Positions 51,458 through 62,683 are shown, counted from the first letter of the stretch. The stretch: 64,000 nt of DNA from Pseudomonas arsenicoxydans (GCF_900103875.1 NZ_LT629705.1:1676001-1740000); one strand, 5' to 3'. Program-made: numbers and translations. Notes: generated by a model from the letters alone, not told the origin.

Positions 51458-52102
51458 TTAACGCGTACCGAAGACCACCATGGTCTTGCCTTTGACGTCC
51501 ACCAGGTTGCGCTCTTCGAGATCCTTGAGCACACGACCGACCATTTCACGTGAGCAGCCGACAATCCGGCCGATTTCCTGACGGGTCACTTTGATCTGCA
51601 TGCCGTCGGGATGAGTCATCGCGTCCGGTTGCTTGCACAGCTCCAGCAGGCAGCGTGCGACGCGACCGGTCACATCGAAGAACGCCAGGTCGCCGACCTT
51701 GCGTGTGGTATTGCGCAAACGTTGTGCGATTTGTCCGCTGAGTACGTAAAGAATGTCCGGGTCTTGCTGGGACAGCTCACGGAATTTCGCGTAGCTGATT
51801 TCCGCCACTTCACATTCGATCTTGGCCCGCACCCAGGCGCTGCGCTCCTGTTCAAGTCCCGCTTGTTCAAACAGCCCCAACTCACCAAAAAAGTCCCCGG
51901 AGTTCAGGTAGGCGATGATCATCTCGCGGCCGTCATCATCCTCGATCAGGATCGTGACCGAGCCTTTGACGATGAAGAACAGCGTGTCCGAGCGATCACC
52001 TGCACAAATGATGTTGCTCTTGGCCGCATAGCGACGGCGCTGGCAATGCATCAACAGCTTGTCGAGGTTCTTGATCTTGGGTGTTGGGGCAATAGCAACC
52101 AT
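51458..52102 (-). CDS. vfr: cAMP-responsive transcription regulator Vfr (CRP family)
   Basis: 214 residues, the length of P. aeruginosa Vfr. cAMP pocket: [14 protein letters not shown] and [17 protein letters not shown]-binding [23 protein letters not shown]. Vfr controls virulence factors and motility in P. aeruginosa; in fluorescent pseudomonads the scope is less clear. The leader region contains nested palindromes (52165-52199). The start is opposite the osmC-like gene. Confidence 0.95.
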   Translation of the reverse strand: MVAIAPTPKIKNLDKLLMHCQRRRYAAKSNIICAGDRSDTLFFIVKGSVTILIEDDDGREMIIAYLNSGDFFGELGLFEQAGLEQERSAWVRAKIECEVAEISYAKFRELSQQDPDILYVLSGQIAQRLRNTTRKVGDLAFFDVTGRVARCLLELCKQPDAMTHPDGMQIKVTRQEIGRIVGCSREMVGRVLKDLEERNLVDVKGKTMVVFGTR

Positions 52103-52164
52103 GGTTGTATCCCGAAAGGCTTCACGGTGTGTTTGGTTTTTTTATGAGTCGTTGACAAGGTTGC

Positions 52165-52199
52165 TGCAAAGCTGGCTATGCGCCAGCGAATTGGCGCCA
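52165..52199 (-). promoter_or_regulatory. Nested hairpin upstream of vfr
   Basis: Outer arms AAGCTGGC and GCCAGCTT enclose a second palindrome GCGCCA-N6-TGGCGC, about 65 nt before the vfr start. It could be a transcript hairpin or a regulator site. Confidence 0.4.
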
Positions 52200-52335
52200 G
52201 CTTAACAGACACTTCCGGCATTTTTCGAGAAATTACCTACTGCCCGGAAGGTTATGCCCTACAAAGCCAGGGCACTGTCAATCACGGGCCCTGTGCTAAG
52301 CTGGCGACCCTTTTTTATACAGTGGAGTCTTGGCG

Positions 52336-52758
52336 ATGAAGGCACGCATCCAATGGGCTGGCGAAGCCATGTTCCTCGGTGAATCCGGTAGCGGTCACGT
52401 CGTGGTCATGGACGGTCCGCCCGATGCCGGCGGTCGCAACCTGGGTGTCCGGCCAATGGAAATGCTCCTGCTGGGTGTCGGCGGTTGCAGTAATTTCGAC
52501 GTGGTCAGCATCCTCAAGAAATCCCGTCAGGCCGTCGAAAGCTGTGAAGCCTTCCTCGAAGCCGAGCGTGCGACCGAAGATCCGAAGGTCTTCACCAAGA
52601 TTCACATGCACTTTGTGGTCAAGGGGCGCGGGCTCAAGGAGGCTCAGGTCAAACGCGCGATCGAGCTGTCCGCGGAGAAGTATTGCTCGGCATCGATCAT
52701 GCTCGGCGCGGCCGGCGTCGCCATTACCCACGACTACGAAATCATCGAACTCGGTTGA
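52336..52758 (+). CDS. OsmC/Ohr family protein
   Basis: 140 residues from ATG 52336 (GGAG at 52324-52327, 8 nt before; an in-frame TTG at 52330 is too close). The family's redox Cys pair is in LGVGGCSNFDVVSIL and SAEKYCSASIML. Members reduce organic peroxides or respond to osmotic stress. It matches the YhfA-like OsmC subgroup. Divergent from vfr. Confidence 0.9.
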   Translation: MKARIQWAGEAMFLGESGSGHVVVMDGPPDAGGRNLGVRPMEMLLLGVGGCSNFDVVSILKKSRQAVESCEAFLEAERATEDPKVFTKIHMHFVVKGRGLKEAQVKRAIELSAEKYCSASIMLGAAGVAITHDYEIIELG

Positions 52759-52997
52759 TTCGACATTCAACTATCATAAAAGCAGTGCAGACTCTGGCGA
52801 TCCCAAGCTGACGTCTGCATAATGCGCCACTTTTTTCAGGGTCGTGGCCCGTCACCCGACAGGCCCCGCACCCGAACAGACAACCAAAATCGCCATCGCG
52901 AAGAGGTGTTAACCGTCCTACGCAGCTGCGTTGTTCGCATCTGACGGGCATGCTTGATCACGCGGCCCGGGCCGCAATACATAGAGAGTTTTTAACG

Positions 52998-53792
52998 GTG
53001 AAAAGCAAACTCAAGCTCCACGGGTTCAATAACCTGACAAAGACCTTGAGCTTCAACATCTATGACATCTGCTACGCGGAAACCCCGCAAGACCAACAGG
53101 CTTACGTCGAGTACATCAATGAAGAGTACAACGCGAAGCGCCTGACGCAGATCCTCACAGAAGTTGTCGATATCATTGGTGCCAACATCCTGAACATTGC
53201 CAGTCAGGACTACGACCCACAGGGCGCCAGCGTCACGATTCTGATCTCGGAAGAGCCGGTGACCCCGACTGAAAGCCAGATCGAAGAGTCTCCGGGCCCG
53301 CTGCCCGAAATCATCCTCGCCCACCTCGACAAGAGCCACATCACGGTGCACACCTACCCGGAAATCCATCCGGTCGATGGTATTGCGACCTTCCGTGTGG
53401 ACATTGACGTGTCGACCTGTGGCGTCATTTCACCGCTTAAAGCGCTCAACTTCCTGATTCACCAGTTCGACTCGGACATCGTGACCGTGGATTATCGCGT
53501 GCGCGGTTTCACCCGTGACGTTGAAGGCAAAAAGCACTTCATCGATCACGAGATCAATTCAATTCAGAATTACCTCTCCGAAGACACCCGCGACGCGTAC
53601 CAGATGACCGACGTGAACGTGTACCAGGAAAACCTGTTCCACACCAAAATGCTGCTGAAGAACTTCGAACTGGATAACTACCTGTTCGGTGACGCGACCA
53701 GCGGCCTGTCCTCTGAGCAACGCGCTCAGGTAACCGACCGTGTGAAACACGAAATGCTGGAAATCTTCTACGCGCGCAATATGCCGAGCTAA
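52998..53792 (+). CDS. speD: S-adenosylmethionine decarboxylase proenzyme
   Basis: 264 residues from GTG 52998, matching the usual Pseudomonas length ([20 protein letters not shown]); the frame is open to 52950. The cleavage Ser that becomes the pyruvoyl group is in [14 protein letters not shown]. Supplies decarboxylated SAM for spermidine. The 239-nt gap before it holds no gene. Confidence 0.96.
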   Translation: MKSKLKLHGFNNLTKTLSFNIYDICYAETPQDQQAYVEYINEEYNAKRLTQILTEVVDIIGANILNIASQDYDPQGASVTILISEEPVTPTESQIEESPGPLPEIILAHLDKSHITVHTYPEIHPVDGIATFRVDIDVSTCGVISPLKALNFLIHQFDSDIVTVDYRVRGFTRDVEGKKHFIDHEINSIQNYLSEDTRDAYQMTDVNVYQENLFHTKMLLKNFELDNYLFGDATSGLSSEQRAQVTDRVKHEMLEIFYARNMPS

Positions 53793-53806
53793 GATTTTTC
53801 GAGCAC

Positions 53807-53844
53807 AAAAAAAAGGCGACTACCTCACGGCAGTCGCCTTTTTT
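53807..53844. terminator. Bidirectional terminator between speD and coq7
   Basis: Stem AAGGCGACT/AGTCGCCTT with A run before and T run after, between convergent genes. Confidence 0.92.
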
Positions 53845-53861
53845 GATGTTCGGAGTACAGA

Positions 53862-54509
53862 TCAGATTCGATAAGTGCTCTTGGTCATCACTTTGGCCAA
53901 CAAACTCATCCCGAATTTCACCGGTGCCGGAAACCGAAAACCACCTGCATCCAGTGCGCTTTCTGCGTGATGTTCTTCATCAATACGCATCTGCTCAAGA
54001 ATGGCCCGGGACTTCTCGTCCTCGGCCGGCAGTTGCTCCAGGTGTTCGTTCAGGTGCTTGCACACCTGATGCTCGGTTGCGGCAACGAAACCCAAGCTGA
54101 CCTTGTCGCTGATCAACCCGGCCACCGCGCCAATCCCGAACGACATGCCATAGAACAGCGGATTGAGAATACTGGTGTGGCTGCCCAACTGGTGGATGCG
54201 TTGTTCGCACCAGACCAGGTGATCGATTTCTTCTTCGGCAGCATGTTCCATCGCTGCACGCACGTGCGGCAGCTTGGCGGTCAGGGCCTGCCCCTGGTAC
54301 AGCGCCTGGGCGCAGACTTCGCCGGTATGGTTGATGCGCATCAGACCGGCCACGTGCCGGGTGTCTTCGTCGCTCATTTGCGCATCCGGCTGCACAATGG
54401 CAGGCGACGGACGGTACGGCTGGCCACTGAAGGGTAGCAAGGTACGCATCGCGGCATCGGCTTGCAGCAGAAGACGGTCAATCGGCGAGTAGTGACGTTG
54501 GGTAGTCAT
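53862..54509 (-). CDS. coq7: 2-nonaprenyl-3-methyl-6-methoxy-1,4-benzoquinol hydroxylase
   Basis: 215 residues. Carboxylate-bridged di-iron enzyme that makes the last hydroxylation of ubiquinone synthesis. Ligand motifs: [43 protein letters not shown] and [15 protein letters not shown]. Monotopic membrane helix [19 protein letters not shown]. Preceded by a hairpin (54607-54634). Confidence 0.96.
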   Translation of the reverse strand: MTTQRHYSPIDRLLLQADAAMRTLLPFSGQPYRPSPAIVQPDAQMSDEDTRHVAGLMRINHTGEVCAQALYQGQALTAKLPHVRAAMEHAAEEEIDHLVWCEQRIHQLGSHTSILNPLFYGMSFGIGAVAGLISDKVSLGFVAATEHQVCKHLNEHLEQLPAEDEKSRAILEQMRIDEEHHAESALDAGGFRFPAPVKFGMSLLAKVMTKSTYRI

Positions 54510-54606
54510 GCTGACCTCCGGGAAGAATCTCGGCGGCCAGTTTAACCCAATCGGCCGGGGAAGGTTTGCGCTGGGTCATTGTGAAGCAGGTGCGTTGCCA
54601 AGAACC

Positions 54607-54634
54607 CCTGTGGGAGCGGGGTTGCTCCCACAGG
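54607..54634. terminator. REP-derived hairpin between hinT-like and coq7 genes
   Basis: Arms CCTGTGGGAGC and GCTCCCACAGG (11 bp, 6-nt loop). It resembles half of the REP element. No T run, so it may stabilise transcripts rather than terminate. Confidence 0.55.
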
Positions 54635-54644
54635 ATAAATACAA

Positions 54645-54983
54645 TCAGCCCGGCGGCCAGTGCATCTGGCGCTGGCCGAGCACATGCATATGAATGTGAT
54701 AGACGGTCTGCCCGCCCAGTTCATTGCAGTTCATGACCACGCGGAAACCGTCGTCGCAACCCAGTTCCTTTGCCAGGCGCTGGGCGGTGAACAGAATATG
54801 CCCGGCCAACGCCTTGTCGTCCTCGGTGAGGTCGTTAAGGGTGCGCACAGGTTTTTTCGGAATGACCAGAAAATGCACCGGCGCTTGTGGGGCGATGTCG
54901 TGGAAGGCCAGTACCTGGTCGTCCTCGTAAATGATCTTGGCCGGGATTTCCCGGTTGATGATCTTGGTGAACAGAGTATCCAC
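54645..54983 (-). CDS. HIT family nucleoside phosphoramidase (HinT-like)
   Basis: 112 residues from GTG 54983; GGAG 9 nt upstream and the family start DTLFTKIINREIPAKIIYED support this over the longer frame to 55025. The catalytic HIT motif is QTVYHIHMHVLGQR. Hydrolyses purine phosphoramidates and acyl-adenylates; the cellular role is uncertain. Confidence 0.93.
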   Translation of the reverse strand: MDTLFTKIINREIPAKIIYEDDQVLAFHDIAPQAPVHFLVIPKKPVRTLNDLTEDDKALAGHILFTAQRLAKELGCDDGFRVVMNCNELGGQTVYHIHMHVLGQRQMHWPPG

Positions 54984-55056
54984 AGCTGTTTTCTCCGTTG
55001 TTTGGGCTGGCCTGAGTGTACTCATGGGTTATCCCCGAGCCCAGCCCTGCCTTGTG

Positions 55057-55845
55057 TCAGCGCGGGCAGTAGGCCTTGTTGACCATGCCGGCAATTGTGC
55101 GGTTCAACCAGCGAGAGCCGAGCCGCGGCAGAAAGGCGCGCCAGCGGTTGCCTCGACCCGGAATGATAATCGCGCGATCTTTCTCCAGGGCCCGTACGGT
55201 ATACAACGCGACCTCTTCCGGGCTCATCAGCATTTTACTGTCGGCCAGTTTGCCGGTATCCAGTTGCGCCGTTCGGAAGAACCCGGTGCGAGTTGGGCCG
55301 GGGCAGAGCACCGAGACCTTGACCGCACATTTCTTCAGCTCGACGCGCAACCCTTCGGAAAAATGCAGCACATAAGCTTTGCTGGCGTAGTAAGTGCTCA
55401 TCCACGGGCCGGGTTGGAAGGCTGCCATTGAAGCGACGTTCAGAATCTGCCCGCCGCCCTGCAAGGCCATACTGTTGCCGATGGCATGGCACAAGCGGGT
55501 CAGCGCCAGGATGTTCACTTCGATCAGGTCCTGTTCGGTCATCCAGTCCTGGGCCAGAAATGGACCACAAGTGCCAATGCCGGCGCAGTTGACCAGCAAA
55601 TCGATTTGTCGGTCACCTTCTTCCAGTTCCAGCAGGAACCCCGACAGCCGTAACGGCTCGCCAAGGTCACAAGCGCGAAACAACACTTCCACGCCAAACC
55701 GTTGAGTCAGTTCAATTGCAATACTTTCCAGCTGATCACGCTGTCGGGCCACCAGAATCAGGCTGCGGCCGCGCCGGGCCAGCGCTTCGGCCATCGCCAG
55801 GCCGATGCCGCTGGAAGCGCCAGTGATCAGAGCGTAACGGGTCAT
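55057..55845 (-). CDS. Short-chain dehydrogenase/reductase
   Basis: 262 residues from ATG 55845 (GGAG 6 nt upstream; in-frame ATG at 55857). Classical SDR: ALITGASSGIGLAMAEAL nucleotide-binding, LVNCAGIGTCG, catalytic Ser in LNVASMAAF, and YYASKAYVLHF with the Tyr/Lys pair. Substrate unknown. The PAO1 equivalent lies in the same place. Confidence 0.9.
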   Translation of the reverse strand: MTRYALITGASSGIGLAMAEALARRGRSLILVARQRDQLESIAIELTQRFGVEVLFRACDLGEPLRLSGFLLELEEGDRQIDLLVNCAGIGTCGPFLAQDWMTEQDLIEVNILALTRLCHAIGNSMALQGGGQILNVASMAAFQPGPWMSTYYASKAYVLHFSEGLRVELKKCAVKVSVLCPGPTRTGFFRTAQLDTGKLADSKMLMSPEEVALYTVRALEKDRAIIIPGRGNRWRAFLPRLGSRWLNRTIAGMVNKAYCPR

Positions 55846-55907
55846 GCAGTTCTCCATCGCAACAGCTCCGCGCCGGCGACGCAGGTGTCACGGGCGGGGA
55901 GCGCTGT

Positions 55908-56885
55908 TCATTCTTTTGCAGAGTCTACAGGGGCCGGGGCTTCTTCGGCTTCATCGTCTGCGGAATCGGGTGCTTGTTCAGCCTCTGCGGCGGGCTCGAC
56001 TTCAACGTCTTCGGTGATGACCGAGCTGCTGTCATAGCTGGTTTGGGCGGCGTTTTCGTACTCGTTCTGGATGGCGGTGATGCCGCCGGCCAATGCGCCA
56101 ATCAGAATGAGTGCGATGAATACCACCCAGAGCGAAGACAGGACTTTGACCGCAGTGCTATTGGGCGGAGGCGGCGCGCCATAGCGATTGGCGATGTTAG
56201 TGCCGGGCACGACCATGATGACCAGCGGAAAGAAGCTGCCCACGAACGGTACGAGGTTCAACAACCAGAGCCAGCCGGACCAGCCGATATCGCGCAGGCG
56301 TTGAACACTGAACTGAACGCTGACGACCGCCAAGACGATGAACAGGATAAAAGCAACCAGGCCTCCAAGAATAAGGCCTGCGGTGGAGTCGGCGCTGATG
56401 ATGGCAAAGGCGAAAATCGCCAATACAGAGCCGACGGCCAGCGTCACTAGCGTCAGGGCCATCGTCCAGGCGAGATAACGCAAGCGGCCGATGCGACCTT
56501 CGATGCTAAAGAGCTTGAGCGTCGCGAAAGCGGGCAGGCTTTCGCCAACGGTGGAGCGAGGCGGGGCGTACGGGGAAGCCGGGTCGGTGAAGACAGGCTG
56601 GCTACTCGCGGGAGGGTGTTCATGAGCGTCGGCCAGGTTCAGCTCGATGGACGGCTCGCTTTCGATCCGGGCATCAATGCCGGTTTTATTCAGGGCCTGC
56701 AGATAGGTTTGCGCGTCGGCGTGCGACAAGTCCTGTTTGAGCGTAACCGATTTGCCGGTGAACAGCCGTTCGACGGCAGCGACCTCGCTTTTGTACAGCG
56801 CGGCCAGATTCAGTTTGGCGGTTGTGACGTCAACACCTGGCAGCAAAGCGCCGTCGAATACGATCTTGAAGCGGTTGTCGCTCAT
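55908..56885 (-). CDS. DUF805 family membrane protein
   Basis: 325 residues. The N-terminal about 80 residues are soluble (FKIVFDGALLPGVDVTTAKL). The DUF805 core has four membrane segments (TMALTLVTLAVGSVLAIFAF, LILGGLVAFILFIVLAVVSV, then WLWLLNLVPFVGSFFPLVIM and VVFIALILIGALAGGITAIQ) and the family signature QFSVQRLRDIGWSGWLWLLN. The C-terminal tail is acidic (EVEPAAEAEQAPDSADDEAE). Function unknown. Confidence 0.85.
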   Translation of the reverse strand: MSDNRFKIVFDGALLPGVDVTTAKLNLAALYKSEVAAVERLFTGKSVTLKQDLSHADAQTYLQALNKTGIDARIESEPSIELNLADAHEHPPASSQPVFTDPASPYAPPRSTVGESLPAFATLKLFSIEGRIGRLRYLAWTMALTLVTLAVGSVLAIFAFAIISADSTAGLILGGLVAFILFIVLAVVSVQFSVQRLRDIGWSGWLWLLNLVPFVGSFFPLVIMVVPGTNIANRYGAPPPPNSTAVKVLSSLWVVFIALILIGALAGGITAIQNEYENAAQTSYDSSSVITEDVEVEPAAEAEQAPDSADDEAEEAPAPVDSAKE

Positions 56886-56977
56886 TGCGAGGCATCCTTG
56901 TCGCGAATAATTGAGTTTTAAGAGGTTGCTGGTGTTAAGTGTAAGGCCAGCCAGGGCGGGCTGGCCAAGCTTTCATT

Positions 56978-57946
56978 TCAGCGCGGCCAGCGTTTTGGCA
57001 GCTGTGCTGCCAGTTCCAGTGCTTTGCGGTATTCGGCGTCCAGTCGTGCGACCAATTCATCGACACTGGGCAAATCGTCGATTTCGCCGACACCCTGGCC
57101 TGCGGACCACACGGTTTTCCAGGCTTTGGCTTCATCGCTCAACGGTTTGAGCTTGGAGCCGAAATCCACTTCACCTTTGGCTTGCAGCGCCTTCATGTCG
57201 AAACCGGCAGCTTCCAGGCTTTGGCGCATGAAGCTCGCCGGTACGCCCGACACCGCGGGAGTATGAATGATGTCAGCCGCTCTGGACGTCAGCAGCATTT
57301 CTTTGTAGGCGTCAGGGGCATGACTTTCAGTGGTGCCGATAAATCGCGTACCGAAGTAGGCCAAATCCGCACCGAGCAATTGTGCCGCGAGAATTTCGTG
57401 GCCGTGGTTGAGGCAGCCGGCCAGCAGCAAGGTCTTGTCGAAGAACTGGCGGATCTCGGCAATCAACGAGAACGGGCTCCAGGTCCCGGCGTGCCCACCG
57501 GCGCCGGCGGCCACGGCGATCAAGCCGTCGACACCGGCCTCGGCCGCTTTCTCGGCATGACGACGGGTCGTCACGTCGTGAAACACCAGGCCGCCGTAGC
57601 TATGGACGGCATCGACCAGTTCTTTCACGGCACCGAGGCTGGTGATCACGATCGGAACTTTGTGCTCGATGCAGATCGTCAGGTCGGCTTGCAGTCGTGG
57701 ATTGCTGTTGTGAACGATCAGGTTCACAGCGTAAGGCGCCGGGTTCTCCAGTGTCGCCAAACCTGCTTCGATCTCTTCCAGCCAGGCCTTGAAGCCGCTG
57801 CTCTCGCGCTGGTTCAAAGCAGGAAAGCTGCCAACCACGCCATTACGACAGCAGGCAAGGACCAGTTGCGGATTCGAAATCAGGAACATCGGCGCTGCCA
57901 CCACGGGCAATCGCAAACGTTGTTCGAGCAAAGCGGGCAGCGACAT
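56978..57946 (-). CDS. Nitronate monooxygenase family protein
   Basis: 322 residues, FMN-binding TIM barrel: LPVVAAPMFLISNPQLVLAC, VAAGAGGHAGTWSPFSLI and AAQLLGADLAYFGTRFIGT. Oxidises nitronates with O2. The substrate in vivo is unknown; similar genes are annotated 2-nitropropane dioxygenase. Confidence 0.9.
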   Translation of the reverse strand: MSLPALLEQRLRLPVVAAPMFLISNPQLVLACCRNGVVGSFPALNQRESSGFKAWLEEIEAGLATLENPAPYAVNLIVHNSNPRLQADLTICIEHKVPIVITSLGAVKELVDAVHSYGGLVFHDVTTRRHAEKAAEAGVDGLIAVAAGAGGHAGTWSPFSLIAEIRQFFDKTLLLAGCLNHGHEILAAQLLGADLAYFGTRFIGTTESHAPDAYKEMLLTSRAADIIHTPAVSGVPASFMRQSLEAAGFDMKALQAKGEVDFGSKLKPLSDEAKAWKTVWSAGQGVGEIDDLPSVDELVARLDAEYRKALELAAQLPKRWPR

Positions 57947-57972
57947 TGGAAGTACCCCGGTAGTTGTGCTTA

Positions 57973-58401
57973 TTAGAATGGTCGAACGACGACCAGAATG
58001 ACGATAGCCAGCAATATCAGAACCGGTACTTCATTGAACCAGCGATAAAAGACATGGCTGCGGGTGTTCTCGCCACGGGCAAAACGTTTTACCTGTGCGC
58101 CGCACATGTGGTGGTAGCCGATCAGGATGACCACCAAGGTCAGTTTGGCGTGAATCCACGCGCCCGAACTGAAGATGCTTGGGTTAAGCCAGATCAACGC
58201 AATGCCGAAAATCAGGGTGGCGATCATCGCCGGGCCCATGATGGCGCGGTACAACTTGCGTTCCATGAGGCTGAAGCGTTCTTTGCTGACGCTGTCCTCG
58301 CTTTGCGCGTGATAAACAAACAGGCGCGGTAGATAAAACAGGCCGGCAAACCAGCAGACCATGCTGACGATGTGAAGCGCTTTGAGCCACAGATAAAGCA
58401 T
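57973..58401 (-). CDS. hemJ: Protoporphyrinogen IX oxidase HemJ
   Basis: 142 residues with four membrane helices, starting LYLWLKALHIVSMVCWFAGL with the conserved His and continuing FYLPRLFVYHAQ. HemJ oxidises protoporphyrinogen IX in heme synthesis in bacteria that lack HemY/HemG. Divergent from argC. Confidence 0.9.
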   Translation of the reverse strand: MLYLWLKALHIVSMVCWFAGLFYLPRLFVYHAQSEDSVSKERFSLMERKLYRAIMGPAMIATLIFGIALIWLNPSIFSSGAWIHAKLTLVVILIGYHHMCGAQVKRFARGENTRSHVFYRWFNEVPVLILLAIVILVVVRPF

Positions 58402-58536
58402 TTTTGGTTATTCCCTAGTTCACGGTAGCCCGGATAGTAGAGGCTTGTTCGGCCGCACGTCACCTAAGCGGTTGTCGCAGGGCCGCGCGGCCCCTATTAT
58501 CGACGGCTTTCCAGTGGGTTCGTTGAGGGCAGGTTT

Positions 58537-59571
58537 ATGGTCAAGGTCGGTATCGTCGGCGGCACGGGTTACACCGGTGTCGAACTGCTGCGTCTGTTGG
58601 CACAGCATCCGCAAGCAGAAGTGGTTGTGATCACTTCCCGATCCGAGGCCGGTCTGGCCGTGGCTGATATGTATCCGAACCTGCGAGGCCATTACGACGG
58701 TCTGGCATTCAGTGTTCCGGACATCAAGACGCTGGGCGCTTGCGACGTGGTGTTCTTCGCCACGCCACACGGTGTTGCCCATGCGCTGGCCGGCGAGTTG
58801 CTGGCGGCCGGCACCAAGGTCATCGACCTGTCGGCGGATTTCCGTCTGCAAGACTCTGCGGAGTGGGCCAAGTGGTACGGCCAGCCGCACGGTGCGCCGG
58901 AGCTGCTGGAAGAAGCCGTCTACGGCCTGCCGGAAGTCAATCGCGAGCAGATCAAGGGCGCTCGCCTGATTGCCGTGCCGGGTTGCTACCCGACCGCGAC
59001 GCAATTGGGTTTCCTGCCATTGCTCGAAGCCGGCCTGGCTGACACCACTCGGTTGATCGCTGACTGCAAATCCGGCGTGAGCGGTGCAGGTCGTGGTGCT
59101 TCGGTTGGTTCGCTGTACTCCGAAACATCGGAAAGCATGAAGGCCTACTCCGTGAAAGGTCATCGTCACTTGCCGGAAATCCGCCAGGGTCTGCGTCGCG
59201 CAGCGGGCAAGGACGTGGGTCTGACCTTCGTTCCGCACTTGACGCCAATGATTCGCGGTATTCATTCGACGCTCTACGCTACCGTCGTGGATCGCTCGGT
59301 GGATCTGCAGGCGTTGTTTGAGAAGCGCTATGCCAATGAACCGTTCGTCGACGTAATGCCGGCCGGGAGCCACCCGGAAACTCGCAGCGTGCGCGGTGCC
59401 AACGTTTGCCGTATTGCTGTGCATCGTCCGCAGGATGGTGATCTGGTGGTAGTGCTGTCGGTGATCGATAACCTGGTCAAAGGTGCGTCGGGTCAGGCGG
59501 TGCAGAACCTGAACATCCTGTTTGGCCTGGATGAGCGTCTGGGCCTGTCCCATGCGGGCATGCTGCCGTAG
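58537..59571 (+). CDS. argC: N-acetyl-gamma-glutamyl-phosphate reductase
   Basis: 344 residues. NADPH-dependent step of arginine synthesis. Nucleotide-binding [20 protein letters not shown]; catalytic Cys in [20 protein letters not shown]; His in [13 protein letters not shown] terminator follows the stop. Confidence 0.97.
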   Translation: MVKVGIVGGTGYTGVELLRLLAQHPQAEVVVITSRSEAGLAVADMYPNLRGHYDGLAFSVPDIKTLGACDVVFFATPHGVAHALAGELLAAGTKVIDLSADFRLQDSAEWAKWYGQPHGAPELLEEAVYGLPEVNREQIKGARLIAVPGCYPTATQLGFLPLLEAGLADTTRLIADCKSGVSGAGRGASVGSLYSETSESMKAYSVKGHRHLPEIRQGLRRAAGKDVGLTFVPHLTPMIRGIHSTLYATVVDRSVDLQALFEKRYANEPFVDVMPAGSHPETRSVRGANVCRIAVHRPQDGDLVVVLSVIDNLVKGASGQAVQNLNILFGLDERLGLSHAGMLP

Positions 59572-59589
59572 GGTGTTATCTCGCACAGC

Positions 59590-59616
59590 AAAAAGGCCCG
59601 TCTGACGGGCCTTTTT
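59590..59616 (+). terminator. Intrinsic terminator after argC
   Basis: Stem AGGCCCGT/ACGGGCCT with a 4-nt loop, A tract before and five T after. Confidence 0.92.
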
Positions 59617-59658
59617 GTATTTCGGGCTGACAAATGTGTTGATTGATATACCGTAACA

Positions 59659-59692
59659 ATAGTTGACCAATTTTCTAGGAGAAGCGGATAAT
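59659..59692 (+). promoter_or_regulatory. erpA promoter overlapping an IscR-like half-site
   Basis: TTGACC (59663-59668) and GATAAT (59687-59692) are 18 nt apart, about 50 nt before erpA. ATAGTTGAC (59659-59667) matches the left half of the type 1 IscR consensus; the right half is degenerate. If real, holo-IscR would repress erpA. Confidence 0.5.
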
Positions 59693-59739
59693 GCGCGTCA
59701 TCACGCATTATGGCGGCGTAACGCCGGGAGATTATTAGC

Positions 59740-60090
59740 ATGAGCGTCGAATCCTTCACCCCCACGGCTTTGCAATTCACCCACGGTGCCGCGCACAAGG
59801 TGAAGAGCCTGGTCGATGAAGAGGGGAATGATCGCTTGAAGCTGCGCGTATTTGTTACGGGCGGTGGTTGTTCAGGTTTTCAATACGGCTTCACCTTCGA
59901 TGAAGAAGTGGCCGATGACGACACCATCGTCGAGCGCGAAGGTGTGAGCCTGGTGGTCGATCCGATGAGCTTCCAGTACCTGGCGGGTGCCGAGGTGGAT
60001 TATCAGGAAGGTCTGGAAGGTTCGCGTTTCGTGATCAAGAACCCGAACGCCAGCACTACCTGTGGCTGCGGCTCCTCGTTCTCGATCTGA
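59740..60090 (+). CDS. erpA: Iron-sulfur cluster insertion protein ErpA
   Basis: 116 residues, A-type carrier. The three cluster cysteines are in [10 protein letters not shown] and the C-terminal [11 protein letters not shown]. Delivers Fe-S clusters to respiratory and isoprenoid enzymes. GGGAG precedes ATG 59740. Confidence 0.97.
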   Translation: MSVESFTPTALQFTHGAAHKVKSLVDEEGNDRLKLRVFVTGGGCSGFQYGFTFDEEVADDDTIVEREGVSLVVDPMSFQYLAGAEVDYQEGLEGSRFVIKNPNASTTCGCGSSFSI

Positions 60091-60157
60091 TCGCGCTTCA
60101 CGGCATCATCAAGCGCCGCATGGCCTCCAGGCTTTGCGGCATTTTGCTGTGTGGCGT

Positions 60158-61252
<1,095 letters not shown>

Positions 61253-62683
61253 TTAGCGCTTGCTCGAAGCCAGCATGGTGGCTTTCTCTTGGTCCATGCG
61301 GGCCATCAGTGGTTGGCTCTGAGCCAGGAAACGCGCGCGTTCGGCTTTGGCGATCGGATCGGCCATCGGCAGCTTCTGGCCCAGCGGGTCTACGTGCACG
61401 CCGTTGACCTGGAACTCGTAGTGCAAGTGCGGACCGGTGGAGAGGCCTGTTGTGCCGATGTAGCCAATCACCTGGCCTTGCTTGACGTTGCCGCCAGTCT
61501 GCACGCCTTTGGCGAAGCCTTGCATGTGGCCGTACAGCGTGCGGTAGGTGTTGCCGTGCTGGATGATCACGGTATTGCCGTAGCCGCCACGGCGACCGGC
61601 CAACAACACTTTGCCGTCGCCTGCCGCCTTGATCGGCGTGCCGCGCGGCGCTGCGTAGTCAACGCCTTTGTGGGCGCGGATTTTGTTCAGGATAGGGTGT
61701 TTGCGGCCCATGGAAAATTTCGAGCTGATGCGGGCGAAGTCTACCGGAGTGCGGATGAATGCCTTGCGCATGCTGTTGCCATCAGCGGTGTAGTAGCTGC
61801 TGTTGCCTTGTTTGTTGGTGTAACGCACGGCGGTGTACGTCTTGCCGCGGTTGGTGAAGCGTGCAGAGAGGATAGGGCCGTTGCCGACAGCTTTGCCGTT
61901 GACGACTTTCTGCTCATAGATCACGTCGAACTCGTCACCCTGGCGAATATCCTGAGCGAAGTCGACGTCGTAGCCAAACACGCTGGCCATGTCCATGGTC
62001 AGGCTGTGGGACAGGCCGGCGCGCGCGGCAGACTGCGACAGCGAGCTGTTGATAACGCCATGAACGTAGGCAGAGCGCACGGTAGGCTTGGCGGTAATTC
62101 GATTGAAAGTGTAGCCCTTGTCGTTCTTGGTCAGGGTGATGCTTTCGAGGTCGCTGACCTTGCTGTGCAAGTTGGTCAACTGGCCATCGGGGTTGAGTTC
62201 GAATTCGAGTTTCTGGCCGTGTTTGAGCTGGCTGAACTGCTTGGCTTGCTTGTCGCTGGCCAGGACTTCATGCACAGAGGCTGCAGGGAGCCCGACTTTT
62301 TCAAACAACGTGGAAAGCGTATCGCCTTTGCCTACGATCACTTCCCTGTGGTTTGGCGCCTTCTTTGCTTCGGCGGCGTGTACAGGTGCTGGCGCTGGTG
62401 CGGCTTGGGCGGTTTCCTGAGTGTCTTCGGCGCTGTTTTCGATCTGCGCGAAAGGGGAGACTGCTGGCTCATTTGTGGCTTGAACGGCTTCAGCAGCGTC
62501 TTGATCTTGTGTCAGTTGTTCAGCAGGGCTTTCCAGTTCAAGACTCAGGGTCGTCTTTTTGGCTTCTACATCACTGGAAGGGAATACCAGAAGCGCCAGG
62601 CTCAATAGAGCGGCGATACCACTTGCTGCCAGCAGGTGGGTCTTCGGGTAAAGCGGGGGCGCTTTAGACGATTCTTTGGTCAT
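61253..62683 (-). CDS. mepM: Murein DD-endopeptidase (LysM and M23 domains)
   Basis: 476 residues from ATG 62683 (SSKAPPLYPKTHLLAASGIA); the longer frame to 62803 is not family-like. N-terminal membrane anchor LLSLALLVFPSSD, an acidic Ala/Glu-rich linker, a LysM-like segment GKGDTLSTLFEKVGLPA, then M23: AHKGVDYAAPRGTPI with zinc ligands and GPHLHYEFQVNG. Cleaves cross-links to allow cell-wall growth. No strong Shine-Dalgarno is visible. Divergent from tyrS. Confidence 0.93.
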   Translation of the reverse strand: MTKESSKAPPLYPKTHLLAASGIAALLSLALLVFPSSDVEAKKTTLSLELESPAEQLTQDQDAAEAVQATNEPAVSPFAQIENSAEDTQETAQAAPAPAPVHAAEAKKAPNHREVIVGKGDTLSTLFEKVGLPAASVHEVLASDKQAKQFSQLKHGQKLEFELNPDGQLTNLHSKVSDLESITLTKNDKGYTFNRITAKPTVRSAYVHGVINSSLSQSAARAGLSHSLTMDMASVFGYDVDFAQDIRQGDEFDVIYEQKVVNGKAVGNGPILSARFTNRGKTYTAVRYTNKQGNSSYYTADGNSMRKAFIRTPVDFARISSKFSMGRKHPILNKIRAHKGVDYAAPRGTPIKAAGDGKVLLAGRRGGYGNTVIIQHGNTYRTLYGHMQGFAKGVQTGGNVKQGQVIGYIGTTGLSTGPHLHYEFQVNGVHVDPLGQKLPMADPIAKAERARFLAQSQPLMARMDQEKATMLASSKR

